From JBOFOR01 sp051659545 (GTDB lineage: Bacteria > Bacillota > Clostridia > Peptostreptococcales > Peptostreptococcaceae): DNA of 64,000 bases. Both the position numbers and the translations under genes were made by a program. The first letter of the stretch is position 1. Each line of letters opens with the position of its first letter. Under the pieces are notes generated by a model, which saw only the letters and a program-made list of their open reading frames with translations, was not told the origin of the DNA and did no database searches. The stretch is from assembly GCF_051659545.1 (NCBI RefSeq), contig NZ_JBOFOR010000234.1, positions 1 through 64,000 on the forward strand, written 5' to 3'. Shown here piece by piece: positions 35,289 to 44,769 of this stretch.

Positions 35289-35577
35289 ATAACTTCTCCT
35301 ATCAAAACCTTCATTAAGATTTTTTCTTCTCATTTTGTATTTCTACAATATTTATTATAGCACATTATTAAATAAATAGATAGATTTATTAATGTATCTG
35401 TTTAATATTATTTTTTGTAAACTATCTATATTATCTTAATAAATTTACTGGTAATATTATTTACATTATCAACAATTTATATGCATAATGATAAAAAAAT
35501 AATAGTATTTTATACTCAATTTCTTTATTAGTTTTCATTGATTTTCATACCTTTTTTAGACTTATAACTTATGTATG
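35289..35577. other. Region between the EAL-HDOD gene and csp
   Basis: AT-rich. It holds the csp leader and extended -10 promoter (35354-35362, minus strand). No terminator for the EAL-HDOD gene and no other gene was found. Confidence 0.5.
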
Positions 35578-36795
35578 TTAGATTTCTTTTATTTTAAGCA
35601 TATCATCAGCATATTTTAATGACTCTAAGTATATTGAAGAAATAATATCTTTATCCAAATTATAACGTTGATTAAATTCCTCAACTTTATTCCAATTTCT
35701 AAGTTCGTACTCTTTTATACATCCTAGTACTTCATATATTATTCCATTTTTATTTATTAATGCAGCCTTAGTATTATCTGACAAGTCTAAAGTATCTAAT
35801 ATCGATATTATGTCTTCTTCTAAAATATTCTCTATCATTGATAATAAACCAACCATATATGTATCTTGTGCCATTTTTCTATATCCTAGTTTCACTATAA
35901 GTTTTTCCATAAATATTGCTCTAATTAATGATAATTTAGCAAATTCGTCATTATCTGTGTTCGATGCATCTCTAAGGAAAAAAAGCATTACCCATCTTTT
36001 AGTTTCATTCAAACCTAACCATAATAAAGCTTCTTTTATAGAGGTAATTTTACGTCCTCTGTAATATACAGGTGTATTCATTAAAGATAGTAGTTTGTAG
36101 GTTAATCCAGCATCTACTTTTATAATATCTGCTAAAGCATTAAAGTTTGGTTCTTCATTAGATATCTCTCTCCAAAGGCGTAAATAAGTAGAAGAGGCTA
36201 TATTAATGCTAGCTTTCGATATCATTATTGGTTTACTAAAATAATACCCTTGAAACAATTTATATCCATCATTTATAGCATCATTATACTCTTTTTGCGT
36301 TTCAATTCTTTCTGCAATAAGTCTTTTGCTATTCATATATTTTTTTGCTATATTTGTACGAATATCTGAATCAAGTAAATTATATTCAACTTTTATAATA
36401 TCAATATAGGGTAATATTTCATGGTAAGTACCGTCATCTATGAAATCATCTAAAGCAAAAGTGTATTTTTTACTTTTAAGGAATGCTACTCTATCAATTA
36501 ATACTTGATCTAAAAGAACATTTTCTAAAATTTCAATAATTATTTTTTCAGGATTAAAAAGTAATGGAAGATCCGACATTAATGAATCTTTTGTAAAATT
36601 TATAAAACCATACTTTTCATTCGTTAATGAATTAAAATCAAATTCTGATAATACATTATAGGTTAATTCTCGTGTAGCCTTATCATCATCAACACTGGAA
36701 TAGCAATTTTTTTCGCTATTTCTATACAATAATTCGTACCCAAATAGCGATTTGTCAATATTATAAATAGGCTGTCTTGCTATATAAGTCTTCAT
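35578..36795 (-). CDS. EAL-HDOD protein (YuxH-like), possible c-di-GMP effector
   Basis: A 405-residue protein: EAL domain (about 1-200) and HDOD domain (about 205-390). In the EAL part the signature is ELLYR, with INFTK, IEILE, LDDF, IKVEY, AERIET and QGYYFSKP following. Most metal-binding positions look present, though the loop after LDDF (IDDGTYHE) departs from the GxG of active enzymes. It may hydrolyse or only bind c-di-GMP. The ATG at 36795 is chosen because GGAGG lies 5 bases upstream; the start at 36807 would use that site as codons. Monocistronic. Confidence 0.85.
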   Translation of the reverse strand: MKTYIARQPIYNIDKSLFGYELLYRNSEKNCYSSVDDDKATRELTYNVLSEFDFNSLTNEKYGFINFTKDSLMSDLPLLFNPEKIIIEILENVLLDQVLIDRVAFLKSKKYTFALDDFIDDGTYHEILPYIDIIKVEYNLLDSDIRTNIAKKYMNSKRLIAERIETQKEYNDAINDGYKLFQGYYFSKPIMISKASINIASSTYLRLWREISNEEPNFNALADIIKVDAGLTYKLLSLMNTPVYYRGRKITSIKEALLWLGLNETKRWVMLFFLRDASNTDNDEFAKLSLIRAIFMEKLIVKLGYRKMAQDTYMVGLLSMIENILEEDIISILDTLDLSDNTKAALINKNGIIYEVLGCIKEYELRNWNKVEEFNQRYNLDKDIISSIYLESLKYADDMLKIKEI

Positions 36796-36902
36796 AAAAA
36801 CCTCCATCTTACTAAATGCAAAATGTAAAACATTACATCACTACCAAATAATAACATATTGTTAAGTAAAAATGATATTTTTAGTCATATTTTTACAAAG
36901 TA

Positions 36903-37343
36903 TTAATTTTTCTTTAAATTTCTAAATATCTGTACAAAAATAAAAAAACCAACAACTGTGCCCATTGTTATTCCTAAAACACTTAGAAATGTCTCAAACC
37001 CCTTCAACTTAAACAACGGCAAATCCATATTTATAGCGGCTGACATTGTATAATAAAAACTACCTCCTGGTAATAATGGAATTATTGAAGGTATTAAAAA
37101 TATATTTGCAGGGCTTTTAAGCATTCTTGCCATAATTTCAGAATAAATACTCACTATTATCGCAGCAATTAAACTTGATGTGAAGATATTATTTGTTGCT
37201 TCGAAGCAAACTAAGTATATTATCCACGAAATCAATCCTCCAATTGCGATTGATGTAATTTTAGACTTTTCTATATTAAAATATATTGCAATTCCAATAC
37301 TACCAATTACAACCATTATTATTTGTATTAAAACATTTTCCAT
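36903..37343 (-). CDS. Threonine/serine exporter, small C-terminal part (ThrE_2/DUF3815)
   Basis: A 146-residue membrane protein with about five hydrophobic segments, including LIPSIIPLLPGGSFYYT, the conserved motif of the ThrE C-terminal half. It pairs with the larger protein encoded just upstream as the split form of the Corynebacterium ThrE exporter. The ATG at 37343 overlaps the partner's stop (TAATG); the apparent start at 37361 translates the ribosome binding site. The substrate is assumed from the family (small neutral amino acids or related compounds). Confidence 0.85.
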   Translation of the reverse strand: MENVLIQIIMVVIGSIGIAIYFNIEKSKITSIAIGGLISWIIYLVCFEATNNIFTSSLIAAIIVSIYSEIMARMLKSPANIFLIPSIIPLLPGGSFYYTMSAAINMDLPLFKLKGFETFLSVLGITMGTVVGFFIFVQIFRNLKKN

Positions 37344-38107
37344 TATAATATACCTCCCCATGTAGCAATGGCAAGACCAAATCCAGTTGCAATAGTTGCA
37401 CCAACTAATACAGCTTCTATTACTCTAAAAAGACCTGAGATTATATTTCTATAAAACATATCTTTTACACCATTTATCAATGCCAAACTTGGAATAAATA
37501 ACATTGCAACCCCTATAATTACTTTATCTATATTATGACCTATTCCAAGTTTAACTAATAGTATAGATATGGAACCCGCTATAAAACTCATAATCATTGT
37601 CCAAATTAATTTACTATCATCTTCTACTTTAAAAAATTTATCCATTAAATATACTATGCCACCTACAATTGCCGAAACTATTCCATCTAACCAGCTACCT
37701 CCAAAAAAAACTGCAAATGCTCCTGCTGATATAACATAACCTATACAATTGTAATAGCTCATTTTTACAGATGCTATAGCTTTATTTGTCATTTTAGGTA
37801 TCTCCTCTATTTTAGGAGTTGTATTGCATATATTTCGTGATAATGCATTTAAAGCTTCTAAAGCACCTAGATTATTTGATGTTCTGCCTACCCTTACTGA
37901 TTGGGTAGAAATAATTCCTTCTTCTGTTTTTATAGTCGAAACTATTAGTGTTGTTATTGCATGTATTTCTACTTTTGATATGTTATAAGCTTTACAAATA
38001 CGTAAAAATGCATCCTCTACCCTCGATATTTCTGCTCCAAATTGTATCATTAACTTTCCTATATTAAGTACTGCTTCTAAAAATTCTTCACATTGCTTTT
38101 TATTCAT
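37343..38107 (-). CDS. Threonine/serine exporter, large N-terminal part (ThrE_1/DUF1212)
   Basis: A 254-residue protein. The N-terminal soluble hydrolase-like region (about 1-115) has the family motif QFGAEISRVEDAFLRIC, and about five transmembrane segments follow. The start at 38107 is preceded by GGAGAG at 7 bases; the frame's earlier ATG at 38122 includes that site. It is translationally coupled to the small partner. No T-box or other amino-acid-sensing leader was seen. Confidence 0.85.
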   Translation of the reverse strand: MNKKQCEEFLEAVLNIGKLMIQFGAEISRVEDAFLRICKAYNISKVEIHAITTLIVSTIKTEEGIISTQSVRVGRTSNNLGALEALNALSRNICNTTPKIEEIPKMTNKAIASVKMSYYNCIGYVISAGAFAVFFGGSWLDGIVSAIVGGIVYLMDKFFKVEDDSKLIWTMIMSFIAGSISILLVKLGIGHNIDKVIIGVAMLFIPSLALINGVKDMFYRNIISGLFRVIEAVLVGATIATGFGLAIATWGGIL

Positions 38108-38173
38108 AAACAATCTCTCCATTAATTAAAGGTTTTCTTATTTCTTTATAGTTCAATATAATCTTATTCAACA

Positions 38174-38201
38174 CAAAAGGATACCTTTTGGTATCCTTTT
38201 G
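38174..38201. terminator. Hairpin terminator between thrE and the 123-residue protein
   Basis: A perfect 12-base stem (38174-38185 with 38190-38201) with a four-base loop. It lies about 107 bases past the stop of the 38309 gene and 67 bases upstream of thrE. Confidence 0.75.
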
Positions 38202-38308
38202 ATTGTTATATATGATAATGTTTTCTTTATTAATTACATCATATGTTACATTTTATGTCAATAATTATTCTAATAAATAAGTCTATACATTCTTAGATAA
38301 TCTACTAC

Positions 38309-38680
38309 CTATTTTTTTACTTCATCTGCAACTTCTATTTCATCATTTACAACGTCTATAGTATCTTCAATTATAATTTCTTCTTCTAAATCTTCATGCT
38401 CAGTTTTTTTTATTTCATATGATATATAGTTTAGTTTATTTATTATATATCCTATCGCCCATGTAGCTATTGAATAGAACAGATACGGTATAGAAGCTGT
38501 TCCAAAATAAGTTATTACACTTTGCAATTCATCAGTTATTACAAGACCTTGTGCTACAAGACTTGATATATATGTATACGAGCTATACATTGTAAATATT
38601 GTATAAATACCTAAAAGAATAGATACTCCGTATAATACCAAAACTACTGGATTTTTACTTTTTATATTACCTTTTTTCAT
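38309..38680 (-). CDS. Small two-helix membrane protein, paralogue of 52909-53292
   Basis: A 123-residue protein of unknown function. Two hydrophobic segments (about 12-32 and 62-85) enclose a loop with YTYISSLVAQGL, and the C-terminal 35 residues are strongly acidic (EHEDLEEEIIIEDTID). The window encodes a clear paralogue at 52909-53292 with the same TYISxLVAQG loop, FYSIA/FYTIS helix and acidic tail. Both lie downstream of two-component/ABC clusters, the other directly. The start follows AGGAG. Confidence 0.75.
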   Translation of the reverse strand: MKKGNIKSKNPVVLVLYGVSILLGIYTIFTMYSSYTYISSLVAQGLVITDELQSVITYFGTASIPYLFYSIATWAIGYIINKLNYISYEIKKTEHEDLEEEIIIEDTIDVVNDEIEVADEVKK

Positions 38681-38984
38681 GATTAATAGTACTCCTTTTT
38701 ATTTTTAATTTTCGATAAGTATAAATATGTCTTCTTTCTTACTATCTTCTATTATAGGACAGTATCCTTAATTTAACCTTAATACTTTCAAAATTTAAAA
38801 TTAAATACTAAAGAAAACTTATGTATTTAACTTTGACTACAGGTTATCCTATTAATAATTATATAATTTAAAATTATTAAATTACAATTTAAATAAAACT
38901 TATATCTCAATTATTCACTTTTCCCTTTATTAAATTTACGTAAAGGGGTATATTTAATATAGGATATTTTCAGGAGGAATAAAT
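38681..38984. other. Divergent intergenic region
   Basis: About 300 AT-rich bases between two divergent genes. A GGGTATA at 38946-38952 with CTTTAT 15 bases upstream resembles a sigma-B -10/-35 for the plus-strand gene. No RNA gene or repeat was recognised. Confidence 0.35.
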
Positions 38985-39611
38985 ATGAACTTTATAACAA
39001 AAGAAGAATTTGAAAAGAAAAACTTAATATCTCAGTTTTCTGTGATAGATGGAAAACTAACATTAAGTGAAGATTGCGAGTACAAATCAACATTTGAAGT
39101 TGGAGATATAGTAACTTATAAAAACGATACTAACAAGCTTGGCGTTGTATCTTTTGTAGAAGATAATGAGTTAAATATATGTTGGGATGATAGTACAGAG
39201 ACTACATGTTCTTTATCTGAGTTAGTTGTAGTGCCCCCTACTATCGGATTATCATTATTAAAAGATAGTTGTGTCGTAGATTTATGGGAAAATTTATCTA
39301 ATGGTAAAAGTGATAGCTTTGATTTAAAATGCATTTATTTAGATAATGCTGTAATAAACGAAGTACCTTTTGTAAAAGCTTTTAAAAATACTAATACTAT
39401 AATAGATAAGAAGTTCAAAAGAAACTTCACACTTTATAGAAAGTTTGGTTCTACTCAAATTTATAGAACTAATTTATATACAATTTGTGATAATAAGGTC
39501 GGATTTGATACTTCAAGATATGTATATTATTTATTAGAGAATAATGTAGTTTATTATTTAGGTATTGATTTAAATGATCAAGATTTAGCAGTTTACCTAT
39601 TTAACAGATAA
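38985..39611 (+). CDS. Unknown 208-residue protein with KOW/Tudor-like segment
   Basis: Not recognised as a named family. It is soluble, with no signal peptide. Residues 37-83 (FEVGDIVTYKNDTNKLGVVS to CSLSELVVV) read like a small SH3/KOW-type barrel. The C-terminal half is rich in Asn, Tyr and Asp, and ends YYLGIDLNDQDLAVYLFN. AGGAGG precedes the ATG by 8 bases. It is a single plus-strand gene ending in a strong terminator shared with the convergent histidine kinase gene. Confidence 0.7.
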   Translation: MNFITKEEFEKKNLISQFSVIDGKLTLSEDCEYKSTFEVGDIVTYKNDTNKLGVVSFVEDNELNICWDDSTETTCSLSELVVVPPTIGLSLLKDSCVVDLWENLSNGKSDSFDLKCIYLDNAVINEVPFVKAFKNTNTIIDKKFKRNFTLYRKFGSTQIYRTNLYTICDNKVGFDTSRYVYYLLENNVVYYLGIDLNDQDLAVYLFNR

Positions 39612-39622
39612 ATCTTTACATT

Positions 39623-39662
39623 AATAGCCTTATCAAGAATAGAGTTTCTTGATAAGGCTATT
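39623..39662. terminator. Bidirectional terminator
   Basis: A perfect 17-base stem (39623-39639 with 39646-39662) with a 6-base loop lies between the convergent unknown gene (+) and the histidine kinase gene (-), with U-rich tails both ways. Confidence 0.92.
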
Positions 39663-39680
39663 ATTTTAATTATGTTAATG

Positions 39681-40907
39681 TTAATACTTCATAAAAGTTA
39701 TGATAAAACTTGTCCCCTTCCCTACCTCACTTTTTACATCTATATATCCACTGTGAGATTCTATAATAGATTTAGCAACAGAGAGACCTATTCCAACTGA
39801 ATCTTTCTTGGTTGAGTTTTTAGTTTTATAAAAACGATTGAAAATATTTGCTATATCCCCCTGCTCTATGCCTTGACCATTATCTTCAATAATAACTCTA
39901 GAATACACAGAGTTATCATCTACAGAAACCTTAACAATTCCACCTTGTGGTGTATGCTCTATACTATTTTTTATAATATTTCCAAAAGCCTCTTTTATCC
40001 AAAATTTATCTTGTAATAAACTACTTTGATTATAATTATTTATTTCTAATTTAACCTTTGAAAAATTAGCCAGCTCTTTGAGACTGGATACAACTTCTTC
40101 TATTGTTTCATTTAAACTATATGTTTTTTTATAAAACTCAACTGTATGTACATCTAATTTTGCTAACTTTAATATGTTTTGTATCATTGTATTCATACTA
40201 TTAAGTTGGATACGATTATCTTCTAAAAATTTAGTTCTTTGTTCTTCGCTTATTTTTCTATTTAGCAATATATCATTATATAAAATCATAGTAGTAGTTT
40301 TTGTTTTCAACTGATGGGATATATTTTGTAATAACTCTACTAAATACTGTTTTTCTTTTTGAGTATTACTAATATTATTTTTAATTATTCTTCTAATATT
40401 TGAGAATTCTACAGCTAACTTAGAAAAATCGCCTTCTTTATCTTCATTTATTAAATAGGTATAATCCTCATCTAGTATTTTATTCGCTGCTAATATTAGT
40501 TTTCTTACCTTTTTGAAAAAGTAAGAAAACTGAGCATAATTTAATATAATTAATAAGCAGGATAAAATAAAACTTAAAATTATTATACCGAAGTTTGAAG
40601 TTATATTTTGAAATAAATTATCATTAATAGTACTTGTTATTCCATATTGCTTTAAAGTAAGACGAGCTAATTCTTTATCTTTATCACTTATATTTCCAGT
40701 TACTAGTGGTATTAGTTCTTTCTCTATTTCTGGGTTAAGATTTACTGTTTTTGATACTATACTACCAATTATATCAACGTAATCTTGTTTTTGGTTTTGT
40801 ATATAATTTTGATACATCAATATTTGTAGTATCATAAAAATACTAAGGAGCAAGGTTAGCATTATAGTACTTCTTTTAGCTTCTTCATTGATAAAAATTT
40901 TATTCAA
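39681..40907 (-). CDS. Sensor histidine kinase
   Basis: A 408-residue kinase with transmembrane segments at about 15-33 and 105-127 enclosing a small extracellular domain of about 70 residues. The H-box is LLQNISHQLKTKTT (His near 197). N-box KNSIEHTPQGG, G1 DNGQGIEQGD and G2 GIGLSVAKSI are intact. The start is TTG at 40907 with GGAGTGAG upstream and no alternative ATG nearby. It follows the response regulator gene by 2 bases and is last in the cluster with the ABC transporter, which is probably its target or co-sensor. Confidence 0.92.
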   Translation of the reverse strand: MNKIFINEEAKRSTIMLTLLLSIFMILQILMYQNYIQNQKQDYVDIIGSIVSKTVNLNPEIEKELIPLVTGNISDKDKELARLTLKQYGITSTINDNLFQNITSNFGIIILSFILSCLLIILNYAQFSYFFKKVRKLILAANKILDEDYTYLINEDKEGDFSKLAVEFSNIRRIIKNNISNTQKEKQYLVELLQNISHQLKTKTTTMILYNDILLNRKISEEQRTKFLEDNRIQLNSMNTMIQNILKLAKLDVHTVEFYKKTYSLNETIEEVVSSLKELANFSKVKLEINNYNQSSLLQDKFWIKEAFGNIIKNSIEHTPQGGIVKVSVDDNSVYSRVIIEDNGQGIEQGDIANIFNRFYKTKNSTKKDSVGIGLSVAKSIIESHSGYIDVKSEVGKGTSFIITFMKY

Positions 40908-40909
40908 TA

Positions 40910-41602
40910 TTACTCACTCCTTACCTCCAGATCCCATTTATAGCCTAATCCACGCTTAGTTGTAATATATTTAGGATTCTTAGGATCATCTTCTATTTTT
41001 TCTCTTAATCTCTTTATATAAACAGATAAGGTATTTTCGTCAAAATAAATTTCTTCATTGCTTGTAATTTCACCTAGAATATCATCTCTTTTTAAATTTT
41101 TATGATGATTTTTCATAAATAATATTAATAATTTATACTCTAATGCCGTTAAGTTTAAAAGTTCTTCTTTTTTATACACATTAGTTGTAGATAGATTAAG
41201 AGTTATATCATTGCTAATTAAAATATTCTTTAATTCTTTTGTTTTATTTGAGCGTAATTGTACTTTAATCCTTGCTAGTAGTTCTCTAACCCCAAATGGC
41301 TTAGCTAAATAATCATTCGCACCAATTTCTAGCCCTAGAACTATATTAACTTCATCATCTAAAGCGGTTAGAAATATAATCGGTGTACTGCTTTTTTCCC
41401 TGACATATTTACAAAAATCATAACCATTTCCATCTGGCAAATTTACATCTAGTAGTATTAAGTCGAATTCTTTCTCATTAAAATACTCTTTTGCTTGTTT
41501 TATTGTACAGGCTCTTTTTATATTATATCCTTCATCAGTTAAAGAAAATTCTAAAGCATAGCCTAACGCATCATCATCTTCTACAAATAATATTTTATTC
41601 AT
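40910..41602 (-). CDS. OmpR/PhoB-family response regulator
   Basis: A 230-residue regulator. The receiver domain has acidic residues EDD (8-10), the phosphorylated Asp in LLDVNLPDG (about 52), Thr in FLTALD and Lys in LAKPFG. The C-terminal winged helix ends KRGLGYKWD. It lies 2 bases before the kinase and 20 bases after the ABC permease, so it is transcribed with the transporter. Confidence 0.95.
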   Translation of the reverse strand: MNKILFVEDDDALGYALEFSLTDEGYNIKRACTIKQAKEYFNEKEFDLILLDVNLPDGNGYDFCKYVREKSSTPIIFLTALDDEVNIVLGLEIGANDYLAKPFGVRELLARIKVQLRSNKTKELKNILISNDITLNLSTTNVYKKEELLNLTALEYKLLILFMKNHHKNLKRDDILGEITSNEEIYFDENTLSVYIKRLREKIEDDPKNPKYITTKRGLGYKWDLEVRSE

Positions 41603-41622
41603 GAAAATCCTCCTATCTTCTA

Positions 41623-44049
41623 TTAACCTTCTCTGATGGCCTCTATTACATTATCTTTTTCTATTTTTCTCATAGGTATTAAAGTTGATAAGAAACTTAT
41701 TATTATTGATACAATAATAGTTATAATGCATAATTTTAAAGGTAATTTCCACGGAATTCCTACTATATCTTCTAGAACATCATATATTATATAAGTAAGA
41801 CCACTTCCAGCTAAAGAACCTATAATTCCACCTACTAAACCATAGAATAATCCTTCGTACATTATCATTTTCTTTAGGTCTTTTTGAGACATACCTATAG
41901 ATTTTAGTACTGACAATTCTTTTCTTCTTAATGTTATATTCATTGTTATTGTATTTATAATATTTATACTACTTATTAAAGTTATTACCGTCATAAACCC
42001 ATATACTAGTACTTGAATTAATAAAACACCACTTTTTTCAGTAGCATTAACGTCTACCCAGTCTACCATATTATAATCTTGCTTATCTTCTATCATTTTA
42101 TGAATTTCTTCATAGTTTTTTAGATGTAGTTCTGAGTCTTTTAAATCAATTGCTATACTTGATATTTCAACATCTTTATTTGTTAAGTTCTTTCTAACTG
42201 TATCTGTAGTTATTAAAGATAAAGAATTTCTAGGAACTTCTCTTTCAAATATATTATTTTCAATTATTCCTTTTACCTTTACCTTATGTTCTTTACCATA
42301 ATCGTCAATTATAACTATTTCATCATTTACTTTATAATTAGTTAATTTTCCTGTGTATCTTTTCTTAGTAGTGTTATCTCTTGCGCTTCCGCTAGATACT
42401 AAGATTACACCATTTTGAGAGTTTATATCTTCAATATTAATATCTCCACTTATTAAATGTTTCTTCAAAGCATCTAGTGACACTTTATCGTACACATTGA
42501 TTCTAGTGTACATAATTTCTTTTAGCATACCATTAAGGTTTTCTATTTCATATATATCTCCAGCTTCTTTAGCCTTCTTATCTTGGCTAATCTGGATATT
42601 CCCAGATATTGTTGGATATTTTAAGTAAACTTTATTAACATTATCTACGTTACTAATTTTAGTTATTAAATTGGGGTCTACTTCATTATTATCAGGTTCT
42701 AAATTAGTACCAATTTCTAGCTCAATATTTTGATACTCATAGTTTGTACCTCTTAACTTTATTACATCCTGTACCAATGTAGTAAATGTAATAAATAAAG
42801 TTGCACTTACTACAACTGATAATATCATTACAGTACATCTTTTAGGGTTACGTCCTATGTTTTTAAGAGCCATTAGGGCTTTAAAATTAAGTATTTTATT
42901 AAGTGTTTTATTCTTAATCTTTTTTATAGATTCCTTTTTTATTGCTACCCTACTACTAATAGCAACTAGTGGAGAGATATTTCCTACATATCTAGCTGGT
43001 AGGAAACTTGATATATAAACTGCTACTATCGTTATAATAGAACTAGCAACTAGTGTATTTATATCTATACTTACAATTGAAAGAGGTGTATTTTCCTTCA
43101 TTAATAAATCTAAAACTCCTTGTAATGCATATATTGTTCCTACACTTAAGATTAGACCAATAGGAATTGCCATCATTAATAATATTGTGGCTTCTCTAAA
43201 TACAATTCCTCTAATTTGTTTTTTAGTTGCTCCTATACTTCTAAGCAATCCGAATTGTTTCATTCTTTCTGCTACATTTATTTGGAAAGAGTTATATATA
43301 ACTATAATTGTAGCTATTACTACAATAATAGTTACAATTGCTATAAGAGCAACCATAGACCGATTAGAATCTACTTGATATAACCTTACTAAAGAGTAGT
43401 TTTCTTCTATGTTATCTTTATCACTCAAAGATTTTAGTGTCTTAATCGTTTGATCAAATTCACCTTTAGGATTTATCTCTACCATTAATTGGCCATCTTT
43501 TTTATTTTCATCAAACATAATAGCTCTACTTATCTTGTTACGTTGCATAGACTCGTATGTTTTCAAGAAACCTACAATTTTGTATTCATTTTTATCTATA
43601 GTTATTTTATCACCTATTTTTAAATCAGGGTTAATATGTGGCTTAGCCCACTCATCTATACATATCTCATTATTTTTAGTGGGCATGTTACCTTCTTTTA
43701 ATCCATATTTTAAGATTTCATTAGCTCCACCATCAACATATTGTTCTTGTAAGATAATATCTTTATAGTTTATTTCATTTCCCATAGATACATTTCCGTA
43801 ATGTATTATATTAGGGTTATTTTTTACTTTGTTTAATATCTCATCGTTATAAGTTTTGTACATTATATGATGTGATGTACCTTGACTTTGTTTAGTTTGT
43901 TCAATTTGAGATTGTTGAGTACCCTTCATAAATAGCCCCATTGTAGAAATAAGAGCTAATGACAATATGATACCTATAAGCGTTAGTATTGTACGTTTTT
44001 TATTCTGCTTAATATATCTACTACTTAGTGTTTTATAATTTTTTATCAA
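41623..44049 (-). CDS. ABC transporter permease with two FtsX domains
   Basis: An 808-residue MacB/FtsX-type permease. A first transmembrane segment (about 20-40) is followed by a large extracellular domain, an FtsX core with three segments (about 235-375), a second extracellular domain (about 425-690) and a final FtsX core. This differs from the 10-segment BceB fold. The start is TTG at 44049 with AAGGAGG 9 bases upstream. It works with the ATPase encoded next and may move lipoproteins, peptides or act mechanically on envelope enzymes. The substrate is not known. Confidence 0.9.
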   Translation of the reverse strand: MIKNYKTLSSRYIKQNKKRTILTLIGIILSLALISTMGLFMKGTQQSQIEQTKQSQGTSHHIMYKTYNDEILNKVKNNPNIIHYGNVSMGNEINYKDIILQEQYVDGGANEILKYGLKEGNMPTKNNEICIDEWAKPHINPDLKIGDKITIDKNEYKIVGFLKTYESMQRNKISRAIMFDENKKDGQLMVEINPKGEFDQTIKTLKSLSDKDNIEENYSLVRLYQVDSNRSMVALIAIVTIIVVIATIIVIYNSFQINVAERMKQFGLLRSIGATKKQIRGIVFREATILLMMAIPIGLILSVGTIYALQGVLDLLMKENTPLSIVSIDINTLVASSIITIVAVYISSFLPARYVGNISPLVAISSRVAIKKESIKKIKNKTLNKILNFKALMALKNIGRNPKRCTVMILSVVVSATLFITFTTLVQDVIKLRGTNYEYQNIELEIGTNLEPDNNEVDPNLITKISNVDNVNKVYLKYPTISGNIQISQDKKAKEAGDIYEIENLNGMLKEIMYTRINVYDKVSLDALKKHLISGDINIEDINSQNGVILVSSGSARDNTTKKRYTGKLTNYKVNDEIVIIDDYGKEHKVKVKGIIENNIFEREVPRNSLSLITTDTVRKNLTNKDVEISSIAIDLKDSELHLKNYEEIHKMIEDKQDYNMVDWVDVNATEKSGVLLIQVLVYGFMTVITLISSINIINTITMNITLRRKELSVLKSIGMSQKDLKKMIMYEGLFYGLVGGIIGSLAGSGLTYIIYDVLEDIVGIPWKLPLKLCIITIIVSIIISFLSTLIPMRKIEKDNVIEAIREG

Positions 44050-44070
44050 CTATAATCACCTCCTTGTGTC

Positions 44071-44754
44071 TTAGTTATCTGTTTTCGTATCTTTTATTAT
44101 TTCACCATCATCTATAGTAATAACTCTGTCTGCCATAGTGGCTATATCTGTATCATGTGTTATTAATATTAAGGTTTGATTAAACTTCTTAGCTGTAAAC
44201 TTTAAAAGTTCAATAACGTCTCTAGTATTTTTAGAATCTAAGTTACCTGTTGGCTCATCTGCAAGTACTATACTTGGCTTGTTTGCAAGAGCTCGTCCTA
44301 TTGATACTCTTTGTTGTTGACCTCCTGATAACTCTGATGGTAGATGGTTCCTTCTATCATTAAGATTTAGTATATTTATTATTTCATCCAAATAATTTTT
44401 ATCTACTTTTTCATTGTCTAATACAACTGGTAATTCAATATTTTCTTCTACATCAAGTACTGGTATTAGGTTGAAGAACTGAAATATAAATCCTATTTTT
44501 CTTCTTCTAAAGATTGATAGTTCTTCATCGTTATAATCATATATACTTTTTTCATCTATAACAACTTTTCCACTAGTTGGTCTATCTAGCCCACCAAGTA
44601 AGTGAAGTAGTGTACTTTTTCCAGAACCTGATGCTCCTATTATAGCTACGAATTCACCTTCGTTTATTGATAAGTTTATATTTTTTAGTGCTTCAACTTT
44701 ATTATCGCCTTCACCATAAGTTTTTGTTAGATTTTCAACTCTTAAAATCTCCAT
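44071..44754 (-). CDS. ABC transporter ATP-binding protein (LolD/MacB type)
   Basis: A 227-residue ATPase: Walker A GASGSGKST (about 39-47), signature ELSGGQQQRVSIGRAL, Walker B IVLADEPTGNLD, and the switch His in LITHDTD. The ENIELPVVLDN stretch is typical of the LolD/MacB class that serves FtsX-type permeases. It is 15 bases from the membrane protein upstream and 21 from the permease. Confidence 0.95.
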   Translation of the reverse strand: MEILRVENLTKTYGEGDNKVEALKNINLSINEGEFVAIIGASGSGKSTLLHLLGGLDRPTSGKVVIDEKSIYDYNDEELSIFRRRKIGFIFQFFNLIPVLDVEENIELPVVLDNEKVDKNYLDEIINILNLNDRRNHLPSELSGGQQQRVSIGRALANKPSIVLADEPTGNLDSKNTRDVIELLKFTAKKFNQTLILITHDTDIATMADRVITIDDGEIIKDTKTDN

Positions 44755-44769
44755 AGTATATCTCCTCTA

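Noticed and set aside
35289..35333. N-terminal extension of the cold-shock protein
   Set aside because: The extension includes the ribosome binding site AGGAGAAG as codons, and the family starts at the ATG at 35288.
37344..38308. T-box or other amino-acid leader upstream of the thrE pair
   Set aside because: No T-box sequence or specifier stem was seen; only a simple hairpin is present.
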